Source: a virus
Direction: 5' to 3' (one strand)
Length of the DNA stretch: 40,983 nt
IMG/VR virus record: IMGVR_UViG_3300041403_000146
Span: 1-40,983 of that record
The notes beneath the pieces are model-generated. The model was given only the letters and a program-made list of their open reading frames with translations. It did not search any database and was not told the DNA's origin. The stretch's first letter is position 1; each line of letters opens with the position of its first letter. The position numbers and the translations under genes are program-made. Shown piece after piece: positions 23,901-32,173 of the stretch.

Positions 23901-26900
23901 GATCTTGGCCAGTGTCGTCTCCTTCATCATCAGGTGCAACATAATCTGGTGGTTGTGTGTCTACCCCAGTGTAGTTTCGGTATATGTCTAAGAAACCGTT
24001 TGCAGAATTGTCGTCTCCGTTGTCTACCGCTCTTTGGTACAGACTCCATAGCGTATTAGCGACACCTCTAGCGGCATCGTCTGCACGGTCGAACCACGAC
24101 TCTTCTTGGTCAGTACCTTGGTCCACGTTAGGATCAGTTTGTGTACCGTCTGTATTAGTTATGGTGTTGTCGTCTGGGCTATATGTAGTGCCGTCGTTGT
24201 ACTCTACGTTACCATCTGTATCGACAGTGCCTTCGCCGAATTCACCGGTACGTAAATTATACGTAGTACCATCTTTGTAGTAGACAATACCATTATCGTA
24301 ATCAATGTGAGCGATTGTAGCCGCATCGGGGTTATTGGTATCAGGTAGTAGATTTTGTATCTCCGTACCAATATCGGTGTCGTCGCCTCTACCTATTAGG
24401 TTAGTGATTTGGGTTTCAGTCAATGTAACGCCAGCAGCTTCTGCAGCGGCTAGCACTTCTTCCCGACTTTTATATAAGGGGTTTGCGTAATCTAGCACCG
24501 CTTGTTGGGCATTACTTCCGTCGTATGCGCCATTTAAAATATTAAGCAGGTCTTCGTAAGTGGGCTCGAACCCTTCTAAGCTAGAGAAAGCATCTGTTAC
24601 GTCGTCTAACTGACCTTCTGTGTAGCCTATACGTAGAACGTCTTCAAATTGCTCTGGGGTAGGGGTACCATCATACTTAGAAAAAACATCTCTTAACTCA
24701 TCTGTGCTTGTGTACCCTGCGTCGTTTACTTCATTCATAACGTTAAAGTAAACGATATCTCTAGCCGCACCCTGCATGTCACCCAGTATGGTATCCATTT
24801 CGGCAGCGAGTTGAGCAGAAGCGATTGCCATGCCCCTATCTGATAAAGTCTGCTTTGCTCTACCGATTATGTCGGCTATGGTTCTGTTAGCGCCCGTTAA
24901 AGTGCCCGTAATAACGCTAGCAACATCTGAGGTTAGAATCGAAGTTCCTGCTACAGCCCCACCAGCCAAACCACCTATAAAGGCAGAGGCCCACGCTTCC
25001 CCGCTAGAAAACTCTTTATTTGGGTCGAGTTCAGCAAGTAGGAGTTGTTGGTATATGTTGGTACCACCTTCTTCTATAAACTCGCTTAAGCTCTCCACAC
25101 CCATTATTTGGAAGATGTCACTAAACTCTTGACCTATCTTGTTTCTACCAAGTACTCGCTCGAATACTTCGTTACCAAATACTGCTTCTGATACACCCGC
25201 CGCTATAGTGAACATAACCCCCGCTCTAAGAGCGTATTCTTGGGCTACGGTATCTGCTATATCTGCAGCTTGCGCTTCTATTTCGGCATCGGTAAGTTGT
25301 GGGTTGCGGTTTTTTATTTCTATAAGTTGTTTTTGGAATACAATTTCATACGCTTGATCGTACGTATCTTCTGCGCCACCAGCAAACGCCTCTACAACAC
25401 TAAATCCTTTATCTGCGGCGCGAAGTACGTAGTCTGGACCTAACAACTTTTCTAAACCGTCGTTTACAACTCCAGCTAGTTCACTAGCTCTATCAGCTAA
25501 TTTAAATTTACCCGGACCTAGTACTGTACCAAATACTTTTTTAAGCACTTTGCCAGTACCTGCCGAAACTACGTCTATGGCTTTTGTAGCGAACGCTTGC
25601 AGTGCTTCCTCACCTAGTTCTCCAGCTACAACACTATAGAAGAACTCTCTTGGTGCGCTCTCTAAGTTACCGAATATTGCTTTAGCAATTTCTTTTGGAT
25701 CATTAGTTTGTACCGCTGCAGAAAGTCTAGCCCCCATAGCATCACTAACAGCTTTAAAATCTTCTGGGGTTTTTGCATCGGCTAGATCAATTAGGTTTTG
25801 CCCAAAAGTCCCCAACGCACTGTCAGAATCGTACTCTCCAACCAATATACTTAGAGTATTAAACCATCTAGCTAACGAACCACCAGCCGCAGTCATAGTA
25901 GTAGCTGCCAAAAGAAGGTCTTCGTTACCTGTTTCGGCGGCTTTTGTTAGCAGTTTTTCTACGGATTCAAGACTTCCTACGTCTTTAAACTTAGCTTTAA
26001 GGTCGTTGGCAAACTTGTCAAAGTTACCCTCTATGTATGCCCGCAAAACGTTGGTTTCTATTGGGTTACCATCTTCATCGTATATAGTCGCGGTGCCCGG
26101 CAATATTGAATAAATGCCCGCAGCGATAGTTCCCCAAGCACCTAGAGCTTCAGGGTCTTCTGATAGGATTTCAATGTCTGGTAAGTTCGCATTAGGGTCA
26201 GTAACGTTGTTTTCGTCTGGTTTGTAGTTGTACCACTGATTTTTAAACTCGTCCCAGAACTGTGCGCCCGTTATGGTTGCGGTGCCAGACGCAGCGCCAG
26301 ACCCACTAAGCGTCCATGAGGTTAATACTTCCTCTGTAAGTTCATCGGCGGGGGTACCAGCAAACGCATTACCTACGAATACAGTGCCCGGCTCACATGG
26401 TGGGGCAAAACAAAATGTACCTGTTGCACCGCCAGATCCACCAGACCCAGTTACAGTATCAAACAAAGCTTTTAGCGAAGCAGTTGCGCTGCCAGCCATA
26501 GCTCCTGCGGAAGGACCGGCGTTGCCAAGAGTTAAATTTATATCAAACCCATCGGGTATGTTTAAGTATCCTTTTAGTGAGTCAAGCGTAGCCTTAACGA
26601 TGTTGCTATCAGCTAAAAACTCGCCGCCACCGGTAAATACAGCGGCCTGTAATGCGGCTTCTAAATCTCCACCTTGAGCAGCGGTAATAAGTGCGGCGGC
26701 AGTAGCATTAGCGGCTATAGACGCAGCGGAGCCAGCTTCTGCGGTAGTTCTAGCCACTCCTGATATTGTAGATCCGGGAATAGGGGCACCACCAGACAGC
26801 CCCGCGTTCATAAACACTTGTCCTAATACTTGCCCCAACCCAACCGTAGCCGCAGTAATAAGTACGGTTTGAGCGATAGATGGCATAATGTCGCGGAGGT

Positions 26901-27786
26901 TAGGGTCTTTTACCTCCAGAGTACGCATTTCCTGACCCAAGATAGGGTCAAATATATACGTAGAGCCGTCACCCGTTTGACGGTATAGATCTACACCATA
27001 CGCTGTGTAAACAGCGGCGGCCATTGGGTCGTGTGTGTATGTGTACTCAACAGCATCGGCGTACTCTAACCCCTGTGTCATCATCACATAAGGCACTGAC
27101 ATCTCTAGGATTGGCTTGATTATGGACTGGAATTGCTTAAACTCTTCCTCGCCCATGTCGCCGTATTTGCTGATATTGGTGTAGTTAGCACCTGTAGTGT
27201 CGCCTAACGTTATATCGGTACCGTAGTATTCAGACAACGCGGCTTCAGGACCAGCACCACTAAGTAGCGTCCAATATGCTTCGGATACAGTCTCCGACGT
27301 TATAATATCTTCAGAGTTTTGGTACTCATCGTAAATCGACAAATACTCAGGTAAGTCTGCAAGAGTACGGATATCCTCAAAGGATTTTAAATTCTGAACC
27401 GCCCATGTTATTGGGGACGGATCTTGGAAACCTTGATAATTAGGATCGGTAAAGTATATCGTCTCGTTAAACGCATCATCACGTTTATCTACGTCTTTGG
27501 GGATGTCCATACCACCGGACAGTAAGTTCTGCCAACGGTCAAAGTACTCTGCTATTTGTGGTGCACGTTCACCAAACCTCGTAGCGTATACTTGGTTGGA
27601 TACTTGAGTATTTGCGTCGGCTTGTTCACCAGCGGTGTACGTAGAAGTTTTAGTGTTATATGTAGACCCGTCACTAAACTCTACAATTCCTGTTTCGGCG
27701 TCGTAGTTTACAAGCGATATAGTAGGCTCCGGCAAGTTGTATCCGGGCAAATCACCAATATCTATAGGTCCGATATTAAAATCCAT
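20965..27786 (-). CDS. Giant 2273-aa virion protein with eight 80-aa coiled-coil repeats and an EF-hand
   Basis: Residues about 27-51 and 1158-1215 are short beta repeats (VEFSDGSTYN, VYYKDGTTYN). The region 300-410 and around 920-950 contains Gly/Ala hydrophobic segments (SAFIGGLAGGAVAGTSIL) of possible membrane-insertion type. A Asp/Pro linker (DPDPNTGQDPDP) at about 1290 precedes eight near-regular 80-residue repeats from residue 1386, each a helix with ESVDRLQ...QYEQQGLSRD followed by DAISQLG-DVNQL. An EF-hand loop lies at 2132-2143 (D2132, N2134, D2136, D2140, D2143) and the end has GYAKGGTVF. It may be a long internal or tail protein, folded as an extended fibre. No enzyme motif seen. 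Confidence 0.8.
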   Translation of the reverse strand: MDFNIGPIDIGDLPGYNLPEPTISLVNYDAETGIVEFSDGSTYNTKTSTYTAGEQADANTQVSNQVYATRFGERAPQIAEYFDRWQNLLSGGMDIPKDVDKRDDAFNETIYFTDPNYQGFQDPSPITWAVQNLKSFEDIRTLADLPEYLSIYDEYQNSEDIITSETVSEAYWTLLSGAGPEAALSEYYGTDITLGDTTGANYTNISKYGDMGEEEFKQFQSIIKPILEMSVPYVMMTQGLEYADAVEYTYTHDPMAAAVYTAYGVDLYRQTGDGSTYIFDPILGQEMRTLEVKDPNLRDIMPSIAQTVLITAATVGLGQVLGQVFMNAGLSGGAPIPGSTISGVARTTAEAGSAASIAANATAAALITAAQGGDLEAALQAAVFTGGGEFLADSNIVKATLDSLKGYLNIPDGFDINLTLGNAGPSAGAMAGSATASLKALFDTVTGSGGSGGATGTFCFAPPCEPGTVFVGNAFAGTPADELTEEVLTSWTLSGSGAASGTATITGAQFWDEFKNQWYNYKPDENNVTDPNANLPDIEILSEDPEALGAWGTIAAGIYSILPGTATIYDEDGNPIETNVLRAYIEGNFDKFANDLKAKFKDVGSLESVEKLLTKAAETGNEDLLLAATTMTAAGGSLARWFNTLSILVGEYDSDSALGTFGQNLIDLADAKTPEDFKAVSDAMGARLSAAVQTNDPKEIAKAIFGNLESAPREFFYSVVAGELGEEALQAFATKAIDVVSAGTGKVLKKVFGTVLGPGKFKLADRASELAGVVNDGLEKLLGPDYVLRAADKGFSVVEAFAGGAEDTYDQAYEIVFQKQLIEIKNRNPQLTDAEIEAQAADIADTVAQEYALRAGVMFTIAAGVSEAVFGNEVFERVLGRNKIGQEFSDIFQIMGVESLSEFIEEGGTNIYQQLLLAELDPNKEFSSGEAWASAFIGGLAGGAVAGTSILTSDVASVITGTLTGANRTIADIIGRAKQTLSDRGMAIASAQLAAEMDTILGDMQGAARDIVYFNVMNEVNDAGYTSTDELRDVFSKYDGTPTPEQFEDVLRIGYTEGQLDDVTDAFSSLEGFEPTYEDLLNILNGAYDGSNAQQAVLDYANPLYKSREEVLAAAEAAGVTLTETQITNLIGRGDDTDIGTEIQNLLPDTNNPDAATIAHIDYDNGIVYYKDGTTYNLRTGEFGEGTVDTDGNVEYNDGTTYSPDDNTITNTDGTQTDPNVDQGTDQEESWFDRADDAARGVANTLWSLYQRAVDNGDDNSANGFLDIYRNYTGVDTQPPDYVAPDDEGDDTGQDPDPNTGQDPDPQTGIDLTNLLNQLVENGATTEDVNNLRVEIIGLLADVASQESVDRVQGTVDQILDSLTDVAKQSTLTAFRDQILGLINNLASQSSVDSLSAKVDANEAAGMGRDEAIQKAIKDLSVQLGVGVDELAAAINQNRDAIGDIGVSINELNGAVTTIQGQIGDLATRQQVDNLQALMEQYQAQNMSQFEALQRAIADISVQTGQSPESVLAAIAGNRDAINQLGIDIGQLTQAVNNIQNQFSDLASQESVDRLEALITQYQNQGLDANQALQQALQQLSSELGVSVAQLSNGISQNRDAINQLGVDISQLNQAVTNIQNQLSNVATRDQVEALSNLISQYEQQGLSRDQALQRAIQDLSAQTGQSVEQIQAAIGANQAALNEFGLSINDLNSAVSGIQDQLSNVASQESVDTLEGLIAEYQSQGLTRDQALQRALQDLSRDLDVSVDQLARALGRNQDAISQLGLDVNQLNNAVTSIQEQLSNVATQESVDRLQELVTQYEQQGLSRDESLQQALQQLSTELGVSVEQLASGISQNQDAISQLGLDVNQLNDAVTNIQEQLQDVATQESVDRLQALVTQYEQQGLSRDQALQQALQQLSTELGVSVEQLAAGIGQNQDAISQLGVDVNQLNTAVTNIQEQLQDVATRDQIDRLQTLVTQYEQQGFNRDQALQQAIQDLASETNQSFEEVANAINNNQFALDQLGVTVNDVVSAVNNIQEELKNVASQESVDTLNALIQEYEAAGIARSEATQLAISDLATQLGVTEQTIIDQVASTEQRLSTELDAVSQLIGKPPSQVTQVDIDFVADIIAQQEALGELMQYTPQQLGYDVNNDGIIDVNDLTALQQSFQGEQVDLSQAQQFQPTGLYDFVLGLNQQTQAQLAAEAEKTRQFGNINELFGLLAGAQDITGRQVTVETPDPARIGYLYDFSSIFATPQQEGMFVSPYGSQRGYAKGGTVFDANDELLKLLGE
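21712..23631 (-). repeat. Eight tandem 240-bp units coding for 80-residue repeats
   Basis: Each unit begins at a V/L-A-(S/T)-x-x-x-V-D motif. Eight complete units run from 23631 down to 21712; a degenerate ninth begins at 21711, and two shorter relatives lie just upstream in the protein. Units six and seven are closest to each other, which suggests recent duplication. The 80-residue period contains one long helix plus one shorter helix. Confidence 0.88.
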
Positions 27787-28409
27787 TACAAATTACTCAC
27801 AAAAGATACAGCCAATACAGCAGATGGGACGCCGGGGTGTGGGCTCGTAGCCGCTTCAGTATGTAAACTAGCGCTAGTGTTGCTCGTTGCCCAATACATC
27901 TCGATATAGTCTCCAGCTACAAGGTCAATACTAAAGTTCCAATGTATAGTTCGGTCTGCGTTACCTTTGATAGACTGTTTTTGCCCGCCGTAAGGTACAT
28001 CAGTGCCGGACTTATTAATCCACGTCCAGATAGTAACATCAGATGAGTTTGTGTGCTGTATTCCCAAAGTTAGTTGGAAGTTATACATGCCGTCAGCACT
28101 TACGGTCACACGAGTACTATCTGCGCCTTCTATAGAGACTCCGTTACCAATATAGGTGTTCTCTAATTCTATAGGATACCCTGTGCTAGTTGCCGCAGCG
28201 GTCTGATTAGTTGTACTGTAAAGCAACGCACGGGGGAAGTATAGGAACCTACCTCCATCATCCGTGGACAAAACCGCCCTTAGTAGCGATGTAAGACGAT
28301 TAAAAAACAGACGTAAGATGTTGTTCTGCTGGTCGTGATACGGTCTGCTGTACGTGTTTGTCGCCAGCGGCAGGGCAGGGGGTTCGACTTTTTCTATCTC
28401 GTTAGCCAT
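27786..28409 (-). CDS. 207-aa tail protein, C1q/TNF-like beta-sandwich
   Basis: The N-terminus TNTYSRPYHDQQNNILRLFF is a short module seen in marine phage tail proteins. It probably attaches to the virion. From about residue 75 the sequence is beta-rich with the pattern NTYIGNGVSIEG, VTVSADGMYNFQLTLGIQ, and VAGDYIEMYWATSN, resembling a C1q/TNF-type jelly roll in which the strand GMYNFQ is characteristic. The most likely role is receptor or carbohydrate contact at the tail, or a decoration of the tail hub. Its stop overlaps the start of the 2273-aa gene, and its start overlaps the stop of the 614-aa gene by one base. Confidence 0.7.
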   Translation of the reverse strand: MANEIEKVEPPALPLATNTYSRPYHDQQNNILRLFFNRLTSLLRAVLSTDDGGRFLYFPRALLYSTTNQTAAATSTGYPIELENTYIGNGVSIEGADSTRVTVSADGMYNFQLTLGIQHTNSSDVTIWTWINKSGTDVPYGGQKQSIKGNADRTIHWNFSIDLVAGDYIEMYWATSNTSASLHTEAATSPHPGVPSAVLAVSFVSNL

Positions 28410-30253
28410 TATCGTCTGCCATCAGGTCGCATATCGACTCGGGTCGAACCTAACTGCCATTTAACTCCTTCTCCACTAGATTCTACTTTGATAGCCAATT
28501 GTCTACCACGCACTCGAACAAACACTTGCCCAGTATACTCTTGAATAGGTACAGTCGCTGATCGCGTTACTGTAGCGGTGTTCGTGCCGCCTTCTGACGC
28601 AGGGTTTTGATACCCAGAACCTGAATTCTTTAACGGTAGCAGTGTCATATCCACACTTGGAGCGGTGGCAGTGGAGCCTTCAAATGACACATCTGGCAGT
28701 ATCCTATGGATAAAGGCGAAATTGTGACCATCTTCTAAGTCAAATTCTGCCGATGTTATATACGCTGTAATAGGTAGTGGAGTCTCTGTTGTGTTGTCGT
28801 CAACACCGTTTTCGTGCTCCACTAAGTTGCTTGAGTAAGTAGCCGCGATGGGGTAATCGTTTAGACCTGTGTCAATCCACGCGGTGCGCCCTAGCGTGCC
28901 GTAGTACCATATATTTTCTAGATAGTTAAATACGACGTACCGATCTACTTGTGACGCTCCACTAGAGCAGTAAAACCACCATATTTCATGAAAGCCTTCG
29001 TTTGTACCCGCGAATACCTGTTCGTACTGATTACGGTTTATATTACCAAATACGAATTTACGTACATCACAAGGCAAAGGCTGCACACGACCGTCATAAG
29101 CATAGAACTTATCTTTACCCATCCAGTACGCAATACCATTAGCATACGCAACGCATTTAGTAGAGGCTATAGACATGTTACTGCCAAGCAACTGTGACGA
29201 CCATACGATATCAGGACCAACGTACTGCAGTGAGTACATGGACGAGTTAGTCCAAACTAGAATTTCCTGACGGGCTTGTATGGCGGTTACAATTTCCGCG
29301 CCAGCCGATAGTCGCAAACTACCTGCTTGGTTCGTCGCTGCTGGGGTCCAGTTTGTCGCGTCTTCTTGATCTGACCATCTAATTAGCATGGGATCAATTT
29401 CGGTACCGCCGATGGCAACACTGCCGAAACAAAACACAAATCGGTTAGTATCCGACACAAGAATCTGGTTCTGCCCAGACGGTACATTAGACGCACCGCT
29501 TAAAGAAGATAGTAATACGCCCCTAGTAGACACCCCACCGGAAGCTGTCCAGTAGTAGATCGGACCACCACGGAACCCAAATACTAAGTCCTCGCCGAAG
29601 TTACTTTGAGTCCATAAACGCAACTTTTCTTCACCTACTGCACCCGTACCCCAGACCCCTGATCCCCAAGTAGATGCGCCCCAACCTGTAATCGGAACGG
29701 TAATTTCTGGACCTGTACTGATCTGGTACTCAGCGGTAACGGTCCCACCGCCCGTAGCCGTAGAACTTGCATTAGTACCTGCATCTATTGTGTATGTAGA
29801 CCCGACGACTGACAGTATTAAATACTCGCCGTCTACAGTAAGCCCACCTACCGCAGTGGCACCGCTAAACGTAACGTAGTCGTCCACCGTGTAACCACCT
29901 GCGGCATCGGTAACTGTAACTATAGAAGAGCCTGAAGTAGTTGCGAACGGGTCGGTCAGTGTTTCTGTAGCTCTGAGTGGCGTTATGTCGTAGTAACTAC
30001 CACCACGAGACACGTACATTTTGACGTTAGTACCCACGGCAAGCAGTTGTTGCCCACCTAGAGTTACCCAACGTAGCAGTGAACGACACACACCCAAGAA
30101 GAAACTAGTAGATACACGCGTCCACCCACCGATCTTTTCCGGCGAACCTTGGCGAAATCGTATTTTATCCGAGTCGTACCAGCCGCCTTCGTTTGTGTAG
30201 CGGGTATTTTCCCTGTTTACGCCGGGTTTTAGCACTAACTTCTTTAACGGCAT
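28409..30253 (-). CDS. 614-aa tail hub / DNA-stabilisation (P22 gp10-like) protein
   Basis: Begins MPLKKLVLKPGVNRENTRY, then GGWYDSDKIRFRQGSPEKIGG, a start common to tail-hub proteins of podovirus-like phages. The rest is beta-strand rich with Trp and Tyr at regular spacing (about WGASTWGSGVWGTGA, LFWVFYC-like stretches), consistent with a beta-propeller-type protein like P22 gp10, which plugs the portal. Residues about 95-190 insert an Ig-like module (TTSGSSIVTVTDAAGGY). P22 gp10 similarity is architectural only, and tail protein is the safer reading. It is the first gene after a promoter at 30302-30331, with AAGGAT 5 bases before its ATG. Confidence 0.7.
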   Translation of the reverse strand: MPLKKLVLKPGVNRENTRYTNEGGWYDSDKIRFRQGSPEKIGGWTRVSTSFFLGVCRSLLRWVTLGGQQLLAVGTNVKMYVSRGGSYYDITPLRATETLTDPFATTSGSSIVTVTDAAGGYTVDDYVTFSGATAVGGLTVDGEYLILSVVGSTYTIDAGTNASSTATGGGTVTAEYQISTGPEITVPITGWGASTWGSGVWGTGAVGEEKLRLWTQSNFGEDLVFGFRGGPIYYWTASGGVSTRGVLLSSLSGASNVPSGQNQILVSDTNRFVFCFGSVAIGGTEIDPMLIRWSDQEDATNWTPAATNQAGSLRLSAGAEIVTAIQARQEILVWTNSSMYSLQYVGPDIVWSSQLLGSNMSIASTKCVAYANGIAYWMGKDKFYAYDGRVQPLPCDVRKFVFGNINRNQYEQVFAGTNEGFHEIWWFYCSSGASQVDRYVVFNYLENIWYYGTLGRTAWIDTGLNDYPIAATYSSNLVEHENGVDDNTTETPLPITAYITSAEFDLEDGHNFAFIHRILPDVSFEGSTATAPSVDMTLLPLKNSGSGYQNPASEGGTNTATVTRSATVPIQEYTGQVFVRVRGRQLAIKVESSGEGVKWQLGSTRVDMRPDGRR

Positions 30254-30266
30254 ATTAATCCTTCAT

Positions 30267-30280
30267 CTAACAAAAGTTAG
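30267..30280 (-). promoter_or_regulatory. Small hairpin in the 5' leader of the 614-aa gene
   Basis: CTAAC-(four bases)-GTTAG is a five-pair hairpin with a 4-base loop in the leader between promoter and ribosome site. Its stability is low. It may help expose or hide the start region. Confidence 0.3.
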
Positions 30281-30301
30281 TTTAACCGCATTATGTAACA
30301 T

Positions 30302-30331
30302 CTTTTACGTAGAGGCTACCACAGTTGTCAA
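30302..30331 (-). promoter_or_regulatory. Leftward sigma70-type promoter between HNH and 614-aa genes
   Basis: Read on the minus strand, a perfect -35 TTGACA (30326-30331) is followed 18 bases later by TAAAAG (30302-30307, four of six to TATAAT). The -35 overlaps the HNH gene stop codon. No other gap of this size exists in the leftward half. It would start transcription of the tail-hub to giant-protein genes. The -10 is imperfect, so it may need an activator or be weak. Confidence 0.5.
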
Positions 30332-30867
30332 GTTTTTTCCGCTACTAATTCGTGTTCAGCAGGGTCGAAACTCGTACCCTTCTTCCTATTATCTTTTGAA
30401 GTCATAATTTGGAGGTTAGCTGCTGTATGCAGTCCGCATACGTCTTTGTGAGCTAGGGGTATGATGTGGTCTACGCAGTGTTCGATGCCCGTCTCAAGGG
30501 TTAGGCGTCTGGCTTTTATATACATCTCTGCAACGACAATCTTGTCTTTTTCGCATTGTATTGTCGCTTGAGCTAAACGCCGCTTGCGTAGCTTCCTAAA
30601 CTTGCGAGCTTTGTAGGGGTTTAGTTCCCTACGTTTTCTGGCTTTTTCGGTACGCTTGTTTTTAACTTCTTCTGTGCAGTACGATTCCCAGTACTTTCTA
30701 TAGTTCTCTTTATCGCGCTTTTTGTTTCTTAGAGCCATACAAGCTACGCATAAACGGCTTCCTATATACCGCTCATCTACGTGCCCATATTTGCAGGGTT
30801 TCCCAGTAAAGTATCTATTAAGTCCTATTTTTAACGCTTCTTCGCGGGAGATAACAAGTTTGCCCAT
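30328..30867 (-). CDS. HNH endonuclease, probable free-standing homing type
   Basis: 179 residues. The N-terminus has a zinc-binding unit (GKPCKYGHVDERY...RLCVACM) followed by a long basic helix region (RKRRELNPYKARKFRKLRKR). The C-terminal HNH core is HCVDHIIPLAHKD, CGLHTAANLQIM and SKDNRKKG: the D-H, N and K of the beta-beta-alpha-Me fold are present. Free-standing HNH genes with this two-part structure are typical intergenic phage mobile genes. It sits between the lysozyme and tail-hub genes and breaks the functional order, and the promoter downstream may compensate for the insertion. GGAG lies 8 bases upstream of the ATG. Confidence 0.87.
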   Translation of the reverse strand: MGKLVISREEALKIGLNRYFTGKPCKYGHVDERYIGSRLCVACMALRNKKRDKENYRKYWESYCTEEVKNKRTEKARKRRELNPYKARKFRKLRKRRLAQATIQCEKDKIVVAEMYIKARRLTLETGIEHCVDHIIPLAHKDVCGLHTAANLQIMTSKDNRKKGTSFDPAEHELVAEKT

Positions 30868-30882
30868 CTTCCCGCTCCGACA

Positions 30883-31299
30883 TTATTGGGTCTTGCCCGT
30901 ACGGATCATCTCAGTAATCCGTTTTGACCTCTGTGCCCCAACGTCCTCCCTCGCCCACTTACTATCTAGAAACTCGTCAGCTGCTTTTTCGTATAGTCCT
31001 TCTGCCATCGCTGCCAATGCTTTACGGAAAGTTAATAGGCCGGGCAGACCCATGTTAAAGCACAGATCCACCAACGCATACTGGCGCACGGTGTCTAAGT
31101 CAGAAAACCAAGAAAAGCAGTTAAGCTCTTGATAGCAAAGCTCTATATCGTTGCGAAGCATGTATTCTGCCTCGTCGTTTGATATACCTCGGTCTTCTAT
31201 GTTTCTACCATACCCTATAGACAGCTTCCCTGCTGTGCACGTATATGGCTTGAGCCGAAGTCCTTCATGCTCTTTAATCATGTCAATTAGATACTGCAC
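30883..31299 (-). CDS. T4-type lysozyme (endolysin, GH24 muramidase)
   Basis: 138 residues from a GTG start; GGTGGT is just upstream and the length before the active site equals that of T4 lysozyme. Catalytic E12 lies in KEHEGLRLKPY. C21 takes the place of T4 Asp20 and S27 of Thr26, in the same 8- and 5-residue spacing (Glu-8-Cys-5-Ser). SIGYGRN and a helical C-terminal domain follow. It should hydrolyse the glycan bond of peptidoglycan to release progeny. No signal peptide or SAR segment is present, so export depends on a holin from the next genes upstream (31309-32173). Confidence 0.92.
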   Translation of the reverse strand: MQYLIDMIKEHEGLRLKPYTCTAGKLSIGYGRNIEDRGISNDEAEYMLRNDIELCYQELNCFSWFSDLDTVRQYALVDLCFNMGLPGLLTFRKALAAMAEGLYEKAADEFLDSKWAREDVGAQRSKRITEMIRTGKTQ

Positions 31300-31308
31300 G
31301 ACACCACC

Positions 31309-31674
31309 CTACTGTTTTACACGTTTGCTCAAAAATCCTTCTACCGCCCCACCACCGAAGTAGAAGAACACGATAGTTAGCATGATTTCACCGATGTAAA
31401 AATCCCCTAACACTTGTTTGACGGCTGGAATATCGCCCTTTCCTAGCAATGTCATTACTAGTACTAACACAAAACACGTTAAAAACGTAACCGTAAACAT
31501 GACAGCAAGGTACCGCTGTGCGATCTTAAATGGCGCGTACGCCTCTAATAGATTGATTTTAGCTTGGTTCTTAGCAACGATTTCTTCTTCTTTGGACGTA
31601 TGCAACGAGTCTATCAGGTCTATGCCTGACTTAATGACTTCGCCCGAACCGAATATCTTTGCAAGAATGCCCAT
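31309..31674 (-). CDS. Holin-like 121-aa membrane protein
   Basis: Start at ATG 31674, which overlaps the upstream TGA by one base; a GTG one codon earlier is also in frame. An N-terminal amphipathic helix (GILAKIFGSGEVIKSG) is followed by a charged coiled segment. Hydrophobic segments lie at about residues 55-78 (YLAVMFTVTFLTCFVLVLVM) and 92-110 (IGEIMLTIVFFYFGGGAVEG). Length, layout and the next-door lysozyme match the three-helix holin family of phages and gene transfer agents. A basic tail KRVKQ ends it. Expected role: timed holes in the inner membrane. Confidence 0.75.
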   Translation of the reverse strand: MGILAKIFGSGEVIKSGIDLIDSLHTSKEEEIVAKNQAKINLLEAYAPFKIAQRYLAVMFTVTFLTCFVLVLVMTLLGKGDIPAVKQVLGDFYIGEIMLTIVFFYFGGGAVEGFLSKRVKQ

Positions 31675-31970
31675 CACTTATCGGACTCTTCTTCCTGCAT
31701 TATCTTTAGTATTTGTCTGATATCTTGGCGCTGTTCTTCGACCATTCGTAGGATATGTTTTTGGTCTGAGTTAAGTACCGCTGTGTCTTTTTGTATATCG
31801 GAAATAGATGCTTGCATATCAGCTTGCTTGGACTGGAGCTGTTTTATCTGCTGCTCCGCTAATTCTTGTCCGTTAGCAAGTGTCGCGTAAGCTATACCAC
31901 CCGCAAATATTAAAGCGCCACTAGTTGTTAGCACCTCAGCAGAAATTATCTTGTTCCAATCGACAGCCAT
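31674..31970 (-). CDS. Membrane-anchored coiled-coil lysis protein (i-spanin-like candidate)
   Basis: 98 residues: a short polar start, one transmembrane helix at about 11-31 (VLTTSGALIFAGGIAYATLA) and then a long coiled coil to residue about 90 (QIKQLQSKQADMQASISDIQ). One N-terminal membrane helix followed by a periplasmic-length coiled coil is the layout of inner-membrane spanins (Rz). No lipoprotein partner (Rz1) with a lipobox is visible. It could instead be a holin regulator. It lies between two small membrane proteins and upstream of the lysozyme in the same leftward unit. AGGTGACG precedes its ATG. Confidence 0.65.
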   Translation of the reverse strand: MAVDWNKIISAEVLTTSGALIFAGGIAYATLANGQELAEQQIKQLQSKQADMQASISDIQKDTAVLNSDQKHILRMVEEQRQDIRQILKIMQEEESDK

Positions 31971-31978
31971 GACGTCAC

Positions 31979-32173
31979 CTACTTCTCACTCAACGGTTGG
32001 GTGGTTATGAATCTTAGTATAACTATAGCGCTTGCAATCCCACAACCAATAATAGCTTGAACAGCGGGGTTAGCGGGTATGAACCCTACAAAGCCCTGAA
32101 GCACAGATAAGCACGCTAAAGCGACACCAAACTGTACTGTACGAGACTTAAGAGCTTGTTTTACTTGGTTCAT
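31979..32173 (-). CDS. 64-aa two-helix membrane protein, second holin candidate
   Basis: Basic N-terminus (NQVKQALKSRTVQFG), hydrophobic helices at about 14-34 and 38-57 with a short turn (PANPAVQA), and a polar C-terminus. Similar short two-helix proteins accompany phage lysis genes. With the 121-aa holin candidate this would be a holin/antiholin or pinholin pair, to be settled by experiment. The start overlaps the stop of the 973-aa fibre gene by one base. Confidence 0.65.
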   Translation of the reverse strand: MNQVKQALKSRTVQFGVALACLSVLQGFVGFIPANPAVQAIIGCGIASAIVILRFITTQPLSEK

